64,000 bases of DNA, from the NCBI GenBank assembly GCA_965153455.1, contig OZ234495.1:1550001-1614000 (forward strand). The letters are read 5' to 3'. The stretch comes from Sphagnum compactum (taxonomy: Eukaryota; Bryophyta; Sphagnopsida; Sphagnales). A program made the translations under genes and the position numbers. Positions 1 to 11,382 of this stretch are shown here, piece after piece; position 1 is the stretch's first letter; each line of letters opens with the position of its first letter. The notes under the pieces were generated by a model. It saw nothing but the letters and a program-made list of their open reading frames with translations, was not told the DNA's origin and made no database searches.

Positions 1-28
1 AGGAGGAGATACCTGATCGTGTGCTGCG

Positions 29-1304
29 ATGGCGCACAATCCTTCGCATCTTATGCCCTCGGGTACGTACCCATTACCATCGCATTCGCTCCCTTTCCAA
101 ATCCTCTCTTTCGTACTGTTTTTTTTGTTTGATTTGCTGGAGTCGGTTTCAAGCTTCGAAGTTTGTGATACGCCATGAGAAGAAACAGTCAAGGAGATTT
201 TTTTTTTCCTAGTTGGTGAAATGTGCTTCTGTCTTCTGCTTTTTCAAGAGAACAGAAACTCGTCGTCCTTTCGTCGTCAACGTTTGTGCCATCTTTTTTT
301 TGGGTGACATAGGTTGTGGAGATTTTCGTTTTCTTTTTTTTCTTTCTGAGGTGAGAGTGTATGTTGAATGATCAGGAATTTGCTTGCTTTGGGTGAAGCA
401 GAGCTTATAGACAGGTGTATAGGATCCAAGATATGGGTGATCATGAAGGGGGACAAGGAACTGGTCGGCACTCTGCGAGGCTTTGACGTCTATGTCAATA
501 TGGTGCTTGAAGATGTCACTGAATTGTACATTTCTCAAATCCTTCTTCCTCTAGCTCTCTGCTGCTGTACCTAGTAGTGTTTCATGAATGAAATTCTGGC
601 ACCCATGAATTCAGGCTTCTTTTTCTTACCTACAGTTTCTCTAAAATTCTGTTGTATGCCAGAATTTCTCATTCTAAATGACTACACAGAAATGTGCTGA
701 ACTTTTTACTTCGGCTGTTGTCCTCTGTGACTGGATTTGAACATTTTGTGGGTTTGCAAATTGCAACGTATCTGGTGGTTTGCTTGGTGGGATGAATAGT
801 GAAATGACACCAGAAGGACAACGAATCACAAAGCTGGAGCAAATACTGCTCAATGGTAACAACATTGCAATTGTGAGTGTCTGGTGTTTTTCACTATGCT
901 ACTGCCTTAATCACTTGCTGAATTTGTTGCTCTCTTTGACTGAAGTGAAAAAGGTTTTCTGTTACAGAGTATTAACCTGGCAAGAAATGCTTAAAGATGT
1001 TGAAGCCAGGGGCATCAGGAAGTATGCTTGTGCAATAGAGGAAGCAATGCACATACCAGCATGTAGGGATGGATGTAGAGAATAGTTTTTAGGTTTCAGG
1101 TTTTCAACAAAGTGGCAGGTGGGCAAAGTACTGGGGAAGGTAATGATACAATACCAGCAGCACAGAGAGAGATGGATGGAATGGCAAGGAGTTGCAGGTT
1201 TGCAAGTTTAGACAGAGTGGGGTCTTGGCGAAGGTTGTACCATGCAGTGTAATAACTTTGGTCTGTGATTTCTGCAGCTTGTACCAGGGGGTGGTCCAGA
1301 ATAA
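29..1304 (+). CDS. LSM5: Sm-like protein LSM5 (four exons, complete, 85 aa)
   Basis: LSM5 is a subunit of the LSM1-7 ring (cytoplasmic mRNA decapping and decay) and the LSM2-8 ring (nuclear, bound to the U6 snRNA 3' end). Exons are 29-62, 402-525, 800-872 and 1278-1304. All introns are GT-AG and the phases join exactly to give 85 aa, close to the usual 88 or so of plant LSM5. The Sm1 motif lies in exon 2 ([19 protein letters not shown], then NMVLEDV) and the Sm2 motif in exon 3 ([10 protein letters not shown]). The last exon has only nine codons (LVPGGGPE and stop). The start is the ATG at 29; the residues that follow, [17 protein letters not shown], match the family N-terminus. The promoter lies outside the window. 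Identity is certain from the near-invariant Sm core. Confidence 0.96.
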
Positions 1305-2656
1305 TGAGAGTGAAGAAGAAACAACATTCCTTTTTGGTTTTTTTTATACAAAGGCCATTTCATCAACTGCAGATAAGTCTGGTTGAGTGTAGATGATGTT
1401 GAATTTTTATGTAGGCTTTTTTGTCTTTGCAATGACTGGATATTTGTGTGATTCATATCTTTAAAAGACTGCCGATGTTTCTGGTCATATACAACAACAG
1501 TTCCAATTTACATGCTTGGAGCCCTTTATAAGACAATTAAGTGGTGGTGATGCTCAGAGGTTTGTAGTGATGATTATTACAAAGGTAAACTGAGCAGCTG
1601 TATCTGATGTTTTTGCTATTCTCAATTTGTTAATACTTGAATTGGCATGTATTTGAGTGGTGATATGGGGCTTCTGCAATTCAGGGGTGTTTCATCAATG
1701 AACCTGTGGATGGACTGATGGTTAGAAAGTGTTTTCATGGGAAGTGTTGTGAGATTTGTTTTCCTCTTTGCATGAACCTTCAACTATAGAGGCTGAATGG
1801 ATCCTTTGCACTAAAAAGGAGATTTCTTTTTTATTTGTGTTGTGGAATTGTGCCATTAGATGTGCGCAACTGCATGCATTTCAAACTAGACCACCGACCT
1901 GTTATTGATTGATCAATCACAAATGCATCCATTTCTCATGTTCTAAGGTTCATGGGATTGTGAGGAAATGGGCGGTCTTGGTATGGAACTCTGGTTGTGG
2001 ATGCTTTGTCAATGAATGGTGTGATGAACTTATGCACTAGATGATTGTCATAATTTCCAACCCTTTTTTGGTTGATCACATGCCCAAAATGATTGATTCA
2101 ACTTCATTTTCACCTCATAAAATCATAGTCTGGTTGGGGTAATGGATAAAATAGATCCCAATTGAACTATCAAGTTATAAATACCTTTGACATTTGGTCT
2201 CTTATTGAAGTGGTTGTATTTTATGGTTGATGATTAACCTTGCAGTGGTATGCTATAAAACACACCGCCAGATGGAAGGTGAATAATTATGGGCCACTGG
2301 GAAGAGGTTATCCTAATCATACTAGCTTTCCATTGGCATCGTTCTTTTTGTTTTGTGTCAAATGACAAAAACATTGTGTGTGCAAGAATAAACTTCACTT
2401 GAAATCAAAACCCTTTGGTCCTCAATAGTCTTTAGTGGTGTACTACATCACACTCTCCTCAATTGGGCAACAAATGTCGGGGATGGATTTTGCAGATGAG
2501 CCAAGATAGAAATGGAGGAAAGCGTAATGTAATGGACCAAACATGGATTGAACAAGTATAGTATAGTTGAGTGATGAACCAACATAGGGAACACCTCAAC
2601 AATCCATCATCGAAGTTAGTTGTTTTCCTTCAAAGAAGTCATTCTTTAACCGAATA
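1305..2656. other. LSM5 3' flank, no gene seen
   Basis: This stretch holds the 3' UTR and downstream flank of LSM5, then AT-rich single-copy-looking DNA. No reading frame with recognisable protein features is present on either strand. The end of the transcript cannot be placed from sequence alone. Confidence 0.5.
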
Positions 2657-2793
2657 AATGGTGCTCATTGAAGAGTTCTCAACTAAACAATTAACGTGTC
2701 TACTAAAGGGTGCTCATTGAAGAGTTCTCAACTAAACAATTAACGTGCAGACACTAAAGGGTGCTTGCTGAAGAGTTCCCAATCAACTCCTGG
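2657..2793. repeat. Short tandem repeat, about 50-bp unit, three copies
   Basis: The segment GGTGCTCATTGAAGAGTTCT and its continuation to TTAACGTG occurs almost identically at about 2660-2698 and 2709-2747. A third, diverged copy begins near 2760 (GGTGCTTGCTGAAGAGTTCC). Spacers are about 10-12 bp. No coding meaning is seen. Confidence 0.8.
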
Positions 2794-4490
2794 TTTGGTG
2801 GTAACTGGAAACCTTTAATGTAATGTTCTCATAAGCTCATGTTAATGTTGAGAAGCTGGATGATGGTTGAGATCTGGTGCAACTGGTCTGAAATTTCACA
2901 TCAGAGTAGGTAAAACATTCAAACACCAAACCGAAGTATTATCCTGTGATTTCATATCCTAAATAGCCAAACAAACTTGAGATTTTCATTTAAAGAATTT
3001 CTTAAGAGAGCTATATTTCAAGACACTATCAAATCAAAGTGCAAAGAAGAGGAATGAAACAAATTTGGGAAAGAAAAGTAAAATGCTAAAATTTGCAAGC
3101 AAAGAATCTAAGCCAGCCCAATTAAAAAGACTTGCTTCCAAGGTTTTTTCCCCTTTCTTTTTCCTCCAATTTCTGCTGTAACACAGGTTGTGATCAACCA
3201 ACCGTAAGAAGATCTAGCCAGGCAAATTTGGCTACAAGTTTGAGCATGACATGGAGAAATATGGCCGACCTACTAGAGGTGGTGAGTTTTTGACATGGAG
3301 AGATTTTGGCATCTAGTTTGAGCTAACTTGACGACTAGCAAATTCTCCCTTTTTCTTTTTCTTATTCCTTTGTACATTTTTCAAATCTTGGATCTAAAAT
3401 CCTGCCGATTCTAAACATGACCAAATTTTTTTTCTAAATATGAGAATTATTGTCAAGAACAAAGTAGCCGAGCGACAAAGAATTCGAGACCATGTTGGTG
3501 AAATTCCACACAAAAAAAGGTTCATTACTTCCTCGTATTTCTCAAAGTATCTATGTCTTGTGGACTTTCATATGCAAAAGTGGTTGGTACTTGTTATGGC
3601 CCACAATGACCCTTCTCCCTTACTCAATAGAACATGACACCCCTGTTCTCCATCCTTACCTTACACATCATTTGTATCCGTCAACCTGAAAAGGAAAAAT
3701 TAGGTCAAGTTAGGTTTTTTTTATTGCCCCAAGCTAATGGATGCGCATGTGTAGATTTTGGGTGCACCCATCCAATTGATGGGTTGTTTTGAAGTCTACT
3801 GATCTCCTTGTTGGGTTTCTTCTCAAAATATGAATGTTGGGTAACGGATTTAATCATGCCTCTATATCATTAAATTTTTATTGTTTTTGTGTGTATAAGT
3901 GAATGGCAGGTCACATGGGGGAGGGGGGGGGTGTTTTCTTGTTCTGTGGCATTGGGAGAGATGAACTCCAAGACAAAAAAGGATGAGCTGGGTGATGCTT
4001 ATATATATATATATGCCCCATGTATTTCTCCCACACAACTAAATTCTTTGTTGGGCCTACAAGTGGTTGCTATGGCCTTCAGGTGACTTCAAGGCACATT
4101 TAACACAACCACTTGCTCTTGCTCTTTGATCTCCCAAACTGACCTATGAGCTTCTTCTAGTGTGTGCATTTCAAGGTTTAGGTTGTGTCACTTGCTATAG
4201 ACTCTTTCCATCATCTAGTCCCTGGACTCTTGGGTGTTGGCATACTTTTTTTTTTTTTTTTTCAAAATCCACTTCCATAGTGAAAAGTTTTTTAAAAAAT
4301 TATAAAAATTTTTTAAAAAAAATTTTAAAATTTCAGTAAGGCAGTTTCTCTGGCAAGCTTTCAACTCTCAACCTCTTATTAAATTAAAACTTTTTGTAGC
4401 ATTTTTTTTATTTAGTGCTACTTTTTGCAAAAATGGGGAGATAGAACATTTCACCAAATTATAGGGATAGAGAGATGTTGTCAATTGTTC
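2794..4490. other. AT-rich intergenic DNA, no gene seen
   Basis: Only short, unsupported frames occur here. It contains homopolymer tracts (a G-run near 3920, a T-run at about 4247-4262) and a short (TA)n at about 4002-4014. I see no protein family, RNA gene or well-formed transposon end. Confidence 0.5.
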
Positions 4491-4494
4491 TTTA

Positions 4495-4720
4495 GGTACT
4501 TGCTTTACAATGGTGGATTGGCTTGAAACAAGAAGTTCTTAGGGTTCCCACCCATTTTGGTGTTTTGTGTTGCTTTGTTGGCCTTGCCTACCAAGGCAAG
4601 GATAATAATTTAATGAAATTCCAAAAAATCCTTTATACCATCTCACCCTATACTTTGGTTGTTTTTTTGGTGGTCACTATGGTGTGAAATTTTGCCCCCG
4701 CAAATAAAATATGCTGAAAT
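4495..4720 (-). repeat. Dispersed repeat family, partial inverted copy
   Basis: The part at about 4550-4620 (TTTGTTGGCCTTGCCTACC, then AAGGCAAGG) is the reverse complement of the end of the repeat at 8565-8975. The part at 4499-4575 (ACAATGGTGGATTGGCTTG) is also found at 51850-51930 in the same direction. This is therefore a diverged member of a family with at least four pieces in the window. The type of element is not identifiable. Confidence 0.6.
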
Positions 4721-4775
4721 TTATCCAATACCTCGAATGCAACTTTTATTGTTTACATTTTTCAAGGGTATACCT

Positions 4776-4842
4776 TAATACATAAGGTTTAGGGTTTAGG
4801 TCCCTTAAAACCTTTAATTTAAGGGACCAAAACCTTAAAATG
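4776..4842. repeat. Imperfect inverted repeat with TTTAGGG-like core
   Basis: The arm AATACATAAGGTTTAGGG, continuing to GGTCCCTTAAA, pairs imperfectly with TTTAAGGGACC, continuing to AATGTATT. The arms are roughly 30 bp around a short AT loop. It could be a decayed foldback element or chance pairing in AT-rich DNA. Confidence 0.5.
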
Positions 4843-5925
4843 TATTAGAGTCCCAAATACATAAGGCTGAGGGGGAACCCAAATACATCATTTAATGTAA
4901 CCATGATTACCTTTGTCTGTGAACCAGCACCCACCCTGGTACCATGGTTCAAAACCTCAAATTGATTTAAATTGCTTCTAAAGTAAACCCCCTTTATAAT
5001 CACATCCATTTTAGTCACATTTTTGATTGTGTCACACATTTTTTTTGGGGTAATAATTCGTTTTAGTAAGAAACACCATTATTTAGAGTCATATCACACT
5101 CATTAGTAGCACAAAATATTTGCAAAGCTTTTTTTTTAAAAAAAATGACTATAATGAGAGAAATCAAGAATAAATATTAGAATTTCATAAATTGTAATTT
5201 CCTTTGGCGTTGTTAGTGTTGTTTTGTGTTCAAGTTGTGCAAACTAATAACAATGAATCCAAATGAAGAGAGGAGGAAAAAAAAAACTTTCAAAGGCAAA
5301 CAAACAAAAAATGTGCAAACTTGCCAAGAAAGCAGAAAATCTTAATTAAAAAAAATACACAAGCTAATAGCTAAGGAGCTCAAACTTAATGTAGATCATC
5401 ACATTAAAATAGATAGAAATCCCAACCTTCTTCAAATCTAATAATGCATAATAGAGCTTAAAATATCTTGTGTGAAAAATTTAAACAATTAACATCTTTA
5501 TTCTAGCATAAAAAAAAAATTTTGTGAGGGTTTTTTTTTTTTGGTCTATAGTCACAATGTTGTAAGAGTTGATATGAAATGTGATTATAGATGTTTGAAT
5601 AACAATTTGTTAGTGTCACAAAAAGAAAAGAAAAGTAACACCCTCTATAATCACATCCGTAGATTGGTGTTGGGTTTTGTCTTTTCATTACAATTAAGAA
5701 GACCATTTGGGAAGGTGGATTGGTATCTTGTGCCTTCCCCTTCTCCCCACCCAAATATGCAGTTCATAGTTCATACCAGTGTTGTCCTATTCCAACTTTT
5801 GGAGAGAGAGAGAGAGAGAGAAAAAAACTTGGTTCCGAGTAGGTAAGGGCCAAGGAGCAGGGTGTTCTCAAAATAACTGTGTGCCCAAGGCAGACTCTCG
5901 TCCCAGGGAGATTGACTTATGACTA
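4843..5925. other. AT-rich intergenic DNA with (GA)n at 5801-5821
   Basis: No supported gene. A dinucleotide GA tract lies at about 5801-5821. A phrase CTCTATAATCACATCC near 5643 resembles TTTATAATCACATCC near 4992, hinting at further decayed repeat copies. Confidence 0.45.
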
Positions 5926-6540
5926 TGAAGGTTATTGCATTTGGTGAATGCTTGACTAATAGAGTTGTGATGTGATTCTGAGCACAGAGAGCCGTAAAAC
6001 AACAGGTTATTGCATTTGGTGAATGCTTGACTAATAGAGTTGTGATGTGATTCTGAGCACAGAGAGCTGTAAAATAACAGGTTATGTGCATTTGGTGAAT
6101 GCTTGACTAATAGAGTTGTGATGTGATTCTGAGCACAGAGAGCTGTAAAATAACAGGTTATTTGCATTTGGTGAATGCTTGACTAATAGAGTTGTGATGT
6201 GATTCTGAGCACATAGAGCTGTAAAATAACAGGTTATTTGCATTTGGTGAATGCTTGACTAATAGAGTTGTGATGTGATTCTGAGCACATAGAGCTGTGA
6301 AATAACAGGTTATTTGCATTTGGTGAATGCTTGACTAATAGAGTTGTGATGTGATTCTGAGCACAGAGAGCTGTAAAATAACAGGTTATTTGCATTTGGT
6401 GAATGCTTGACTAATAGAGTTGTGATGTGATTCTGCGCACACAGAGAGCTGTAAAATAACAGGTTATTTGCATTTGGTGAATGCTTGACTAATAGAGTTG
6501 TGATGTGATTCTGAGCACAAATAGATGTAAAATATAATAA
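5926..6540. repeat. 76-bp minisatellite, eight copies
   Basis: The phrase TTTGGTGAATGCTTGACTAA starts at about 5940, 6015, 6091, 6167, 6243, 6319, 6395 and 6473, so the period is 75-78 bp (mostly 76). Each unit also holds GAGTTGTGATGTGATTCTG, GAGCACAGAGAGCTG and AATAACAGGTTAT. Copies differ by only a few bases, implying recent amplification or homogenisation. The unit is not a multiple of three and is not coding. Short open frames seen on the minus strand here come from the repeat. Confidence 0.95.
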
Positions 6541-7371
6541 TGAAAAGCTGTCCAGTAGAGCATAATGGAAAGATGTCCTCACAAATAAATTGTACTTTTG
6601 ACCCATCCAGAAAGTAACATATGTCATACTTGTAAGACTGCAAAAAAGTAGTACTTATTTGCATTGAAACTTGGATAAAGAAATTTTTTTACATCCAAGT
6701 TCCATTCTAGTTCTAACAAGAGGTTGGCTGCTTGGCTCCAGAGCAGTGTTCTTTTAGGAGCTTTTGTTTGTAGCCCAAGTGGTGATATTGGGAAGGAAGA
6801 TGTAGAAAAAAATGGGGATAGTCCTTAGGAAGATTTTAGCCAATTTGGGTATCAAACAAATATGAAGTACAAATCTTTAATCATCTTTTTATGGGAAACT
6901 TTGCACAAATGCAAAAACTAAAATTGAAAAATGAATATTTTGTAGTAGGTTGTAGATACCTTATTTTTGGGGAAAAGATTGCAATATTTCAATCTATTTT
7001 GAAAAAATCTCACCACATTTCTTCACTTTTTGTGTGTATTTTTAAAATGTTGAGATAGGTTTAGGAAATTGGAGCCATTTAATGCGAGATCCCTCTTGGG
7101 ATGCTTGCGAGCGAGGCTATGTTAGAAAATTGAAAAGAAAAACCCTGGAATTTCTAAAGCTTCATTTTTCTCCTTGCAATCAAGAAATTCTCTATGATTT
7201 AAAGCCAATTTTTAATAATGATTGATGTGAGATCAAGAGAAAGTTGGCCACTATTTATGCTCCAAGGATCCAACATGGTCTTATTATTAGGGTAAAAATA
7301 TAAGATGAGTTCCAAAGGTGTCAAGTTCCCATACCCAAATGTGGCGGATGTTTGAAGTCATTTTGATGCAA
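6541..7371. other. Intergenic DNA, nothing recognised
   Basis: AT-rich DNA with no credible reading frame, RNA gene or repeat structure that I can see. Confidence 0.4.
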
Positions 7372-7499
7372 CATATAGGTATCCCATTTCCGACCCTTGA
7401 TAAAGGCTTAGTGTGATGAGAAAGCCCTAAAAAAGGTTTTTTAGGGCTTTCTCATCACACTAAGCCTTTATCAAGGGTCGGAAATGGGATACCTATATG
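7372..7499. repeat. Perfect inverted repeat, 63-bp arms, 2-bp loop
   Basis: Positions 7372-7434 and 7437-7499 are exact reverse complements (checked base by base), separated only by GG. The arms contain CCGACCCTTGATAAAGGC and GTGATGAGAAAGCCC. Pairing stops abruptly at 7371/7500. Transcribed RNA would form a 63-bp perfect duplex. Options are a recent foldback element, an inverted-duplication small-RNA locus, or an assembly or replication artefact. The sequence does not decide between them. Confidence 0.97.
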
Positions 7500-8564
7500 G
7501 GTCGTTGTTATGGTGAAAATCGGTAACAAAAACATCGGTTACATTATGAAGTGAGTACTAGAAGAACCCATTACCACCTAATGGAATGATGGCTCGGCCT
7601 CTTGCAAAAGTCACGTTCCATATAATATGTGATGATTTTCATCCAATGATTTAAAACATTCATTCGAAAATGGTTGGTCTACAATCTAGGTTTCGTTCAT
7701 CACATGGGTTGTGATGCCTTGTGAAAAGCAAGCATTAAATGACTTTGCTTCACAATTTTGTCTTTAATCACCACAAAATGACATGTAGTGCACATGACCC
7801 ATGTGGTCAAAATTTCTTACAACTTTAAACCGAAGTTTCCAAGAAGTAGAACTTGCTATTTTGCTTCCATCAAGTTATAGTAGATTCCTAGCTCACCACA
7901 ATTATATACAAATAGAGTTCCTTTGATTTTTGGATCCATTTATCCTTTTGTGTTTCGAGAGTCATTTAATGTGAAGAATTGTGAAATATAAGTGTGGAAT
8001 ATAGTGTTGATGATGAGGTTTGGATGAGTGCTAGCTATGGAGTAGTTCGAATAAAATTTGGTCATTGGTCAAATGAAACCCTTCTATGCGTGAGGGTAAT
8101 AAGATTTGGCCATGATTGCAATGTTGAGTGACCAATTCATCTCATGACATAATAATGCACTTTGAAGGCTATACACTCTTGTTATCAAACATTCAATGGT
8201 GAAATTGATGAATTATGAAACTAGTATTTGGGAAGAAGCCCTTGGGAAAACCCTTGTCTAAGCCATGATCTATCTATAATTTGGTAATCAAAGGACCAAA
8301 ATTGTCATGTATATAGTTTTCCAAATCATTCTTTTCTTCTTAACTCATACAAATCTATTTCTAAGCACAACTAACTTCGAGGCATTTGGCCATGAGCATG
8401 CAATTAACAAAGTAAACTATCAAAGGTTGGTGCAAATAAAACCCAATTAACGAAACAAACTTTCAACGATTGAAAGATCGCAAGAAGAATGACATTCAAC
8501 AACCAAAGAAGAAGAAGAGCATTAACAACAACAAAGGGGGTGTGTCACTCACACGGTGGCCTTG
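7500..8564. other. Intergenic DNA, nothing recognised
   Basis: No supported gene, RNA or repeat. The DNA is AT-rich with many stops in all frames. Confidence 0.4.
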
Positions 8565-8975
8565 CCATTTACATTAAAAAGTATCTTAAGAAGGCAAAAG
8601 AAGAATTACCGAAACTCAAATACTTCACCATGCAAAAAATAATCTTCAAAAAATCCTAAATTTTTTTTTAAATAATTAAAAAAAAACCCAAAATCCTTCA
8701 AGAAAATATTATAACTCTATAACTAATCTCAAGTGTCAACAAGAGCCAAAATATGATCTTTAACAAATCCTGATATAAAAAAATTAGACCTATTATTATT
8801 ATTATTATGTACCTAGTAGGGGCCTATAAAAATCCCTTAAGCTATTATACTCTATAATGAATCTAAACACAATATCCTAATTGCCTTGGGTAGGCAAGGC
8901 CAACAAAGGAACACAAAAAAGATGGGGCAAAATAGCAAAACACCAAATTGGTAGGATCCCTAATAATAAGAAAAA
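8565..8975 (+). repeat. Dispersed repeat family, copy A
   Basis: It aligns by eye along its whole length with 42075-42425 in the same direction. Shared phrases are CTTGCCATTTACAT(T/A)AAAAAGTA, ACTTCACCATGCAAAAA (with variation), CCAAAATCCTTCAAG, ATTATAACTCTATAACTAATC, TAGACCTATTATTA, AATCTAAACACAATATCC and GGCAAGGCCAACAA. It shows no coding capacity and no clear terminal repeats. It is probably a diverged non-autonomous transposon or an LTR fragment. Confidence 0.8.
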
Positions 8976-9636
8976 TTTAAACAAAAAAGGGGTTGAAAAG
9001 AGGAGGTGAAGCCAAGATGTGGAATTTAAGGGATCATGTTCTGTTCGGAAAAGGCAGGTCTATCAATACCGTAATGTGTCAGAGCCAGCTCATTCCACAC
9101 TGAATTTGGCACATTTAACAACCGCTAGGAATCTGCAGAGTGGATGGCTATCCCATTTATAGAGTTGTTGTCGAGTACCCCCTCCCCCCCCCCCCCCATT
9201 ATTTCCTCCGGCTTTGCTTGCATTGCTCCATTTTTATTTACATTTTTGTTCTTAATGTAAAGGGGGGGGGGGCATCCCGTAACAAGGAAGGGGGGGCCTA
9301 ACTTAGTAACTCGAGGCATTTTGAGAATGTCCGTAATTAGGACTCCTTTACAACGTAATCAGCCCGGCATGGAGGTGGAAAGGGGCGGCCCCATTCTTCG
9401 TACATGAAGTTTTTACATAAAAATTGAAACTTTTGCCCGTTTTTTGGGGGCAAAGGTTGTCCGTCACGGCAATATGTGGTGCCACCCACCTACACGGGGA
9501 GGAGAGAGAGAGAGCGAAAAAAAGGGGGTCCTCATCCCCAGTCCTCATCTCAGGAGCCACATATTGTCACCAGAAATATAATCCGATCATACTTCATTTC
9601 TCGGTGTTCTTCACTTTGTTCGATTTCTTAATATTA
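8976..9636. other. Low-complexity intergenic DNA with C and G runs
   Basis: It contains a C-run near 9184-9198 and G-runs near 9263-9271 and 9290-9297. Short open frames on the minus strand (about 9125-9319 and 9348-9560) depend on these tracts and have no family resemblance. No gene is supported. Confidence 0.45.
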
Positions 9637-9875
9637 ATAAATAAATAAATAAATAAACAAACCACACACATGCTATTAAATTTTCTTTTCTCTCAGATTT
9701 TGTGAAATTTTTCTTTTAAAAAATTAAATTGGGAAAGTTTTGTTTTTCCTACAGTGAAGTCAACTAATTTTGCTAAATTTTATATATCATAAAATTGAGA
9801 AAACCTCTGATCCTAATTGCAAAAAAGCAAATTTAATAGCATGTGTGTGGTTTGTTTATTTATTTATTTATTTAT
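9637..9875. mobile_element. Foldback/MITE-like element, 239 bp, 53-bp terminal inverted repeats
   Basis: 9637-9689 and 9823-9875 are inverted repeats with one mismatch. Outermost is (AAAT)n / (ATTT)n, followed by AACAAACCACACACATGC, ATTAAATTT and CTTTT. The 133-bp interior has no coding capacity. I see no clear target-site duplication at the edges, though the terminal (AAAT)n would hide one. It is best described as a MITE-like or foldback element of unknown superfamily. Confidence 0.8.
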
Positions 9876-10207
9876 GTGAAGGAAAAAAGTATAATTCACA
9901 TTATATTGATGTCACTTGAGAAAATTTGTTGGGTTTCTTAAGGATACGGAAAATAGTCATCCACAGACGACGACGACGAAACAAAAAAAACTTTTCTGTA
10001 AAAAACAAAATTTGTGTATGCAAAGTTCCTTCTCCCTCCAGTCTCGAAGACGAAACTCACTTGAGAAAATGTGTCGAGTGTAATGATAGCGAAAGTCCTC
10101 ATCCCAAGGTACCGCCTATGTAGGTGTGGGGCCGAACTCTATGATGTCCAGTAGGATTAGGACTTCCCCTGCACCCCTCCCCCAACACCCTCACCCCCCC
10201 CCCCACA

Positions 10208-10258
<51 letters not shown>

Positions 10259-10900
10259 CATGCAATTCCGGGAGACCTTATGAAAAATCCCAGGCTGACC
10301 TTACCGGGCCCAACATGTAACACCATGTTGGGCCCCTGATTCTGCATCATCACAACGCACCCTAGAAATACACTTGTAAAAAAGGCTAGGAGTGGGGAGT
10401 CGGCCTCGTGTGGGTGCTTATTCTGGTAAATCAGCCCTACACTTCAGGACCTACCATCTCAGTGTGGGCCCTTATTCTGGTAAATCAGCCCTACACTTTA
10501 GGACCGTCTCAGAAGGCGGGTCATATGTTTTGTTATGTTGTCGTGTAGTAGGTATTTAGGAGCTGGCGGATATTACGATGTTGCGCCCAGGTGGTTCCAG
10601 CTCGTGAAAAACGTGGTCACGTTGGCCGCCACTTCAGTCCGCAGAAGAGAAGAAGCGCGAATAAGAGCTCTTGTGCTTTGCTTTGCTTCTTGCTTCTTGC
10701 GCTTCCTTCTTCTTCTTCTTCTTCCACAACTGCGCAATTCGCGGAATTTTGTTGGTGGACGGGGAGGGAGAAAGCGGCGGTGCATCTACTCTCCTGTGGA
10801 CAATAAATATTTTGGTGAACTTTGAGCTCAGCTTTTTCTTGTGTTCTTGATCAAGAAGCGAACTTATTGATTGCTACAAGTCAGATCAGTTTTTGAGTTC
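9876..10900. other. Repetitive DNA upstream of the VIT-like gene
   Basis: It contains a C11 run (10194-10204) followed closely by 46 consecutive A (10209-10254). A 12-bp-arm hairpin lies at 10306-10335 (GGGCCCAACATG with its complement). A direct repeat of about 50 bp is present (TTATTCTGGTAAATCAGCCC near 10419 and 10470). GC rises after about 10540, and 10630-10900 is probably the promoter and 5' UTR of the gene at 11.3 kb. No TATA box is convincing. Confidence 0.5.
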
Positions 10901-10930
10901 ATGGCCCATGAGGACGGAGGAAGGGAGTGA
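10901..10930 (+). promoter_or_regulatory. Possible upstream ORF in the VIT-like gene leader
   Basis: An ATG followed by eight codons and a TGA reads MAHEDGGRE. A second overlapping ATG at 10909 opens a longer frame that stops near 11008. A donor-like CTGCAG|GTAAAAC follows at 11042/11043, so these AUGs may lie in a 5' UTR exon. Whether this region is transcribed is inference. Confidence 0.25.
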
Positions 10931-11262
10931 GGGAAGGACGGAAGGACGGAAGAACGGAGGGAGCAGCAGGAGCAGCAGCAGTAGCATTCATTCAAGCAAC
11001 AGAATGTGATTCTTCTTCTTCTTCTTCTTCTTATAACTGCAGGTAAAACAAAAAAAGTTTCTTCTTGTTCTATTTCGTGTTAATCTTCAAAGTGTTAGTG
11101 TTTTGTGGAGGGTTTGTTGTTTCTGGTGGCTCTTGATCAAGACTCATAGATATCATGCAGCTGCGAAATCCGATGCAGCTAGCTGTTTGATCATTGGAAG
11201 TAGCTGTGCGTGTGGGCGACCAGCAGCGGCAGCAGCAGCTTGAGGTCGACAATAGTAATATC

Positions 11263-11351
11263 ATGGCCCATGCAACAAAGCCAGATTGGCCAGCTGCTGC
11301 TTTCTTGCGTTAGAATTTGCAACGCTAGTTGCAATAATTCCTCTCCTGCAG

Positions 11352-11382
<31 letters not shown>

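Noticed and set aside
209-538. Minus-strand 109-codon frame overlapping LSM5 exon 2
   Set aside because: It is antisense to a well-supported exon and shows no family resemblance.
5926-6540. CRISPR-like regularly spaced repeats
   Set aside because: The units are contiguous tandem copies with no unique spacers, in a eukaryotic nuclear sequence.
5771-6664. Several overlapping minus-strand frames (66-106 codons) with the repeated peptide SESHHNSISQAFTKC
   Set aside because: They are translations of the 76-bp minisatellite. The unit is not a multiple of three, so frames shift, and there is no start context or splice support.
10099-10353. Frames with poly-Phe or poly-Lys
   Set aside because: They are created by the 46-base A run at 10209-10254.
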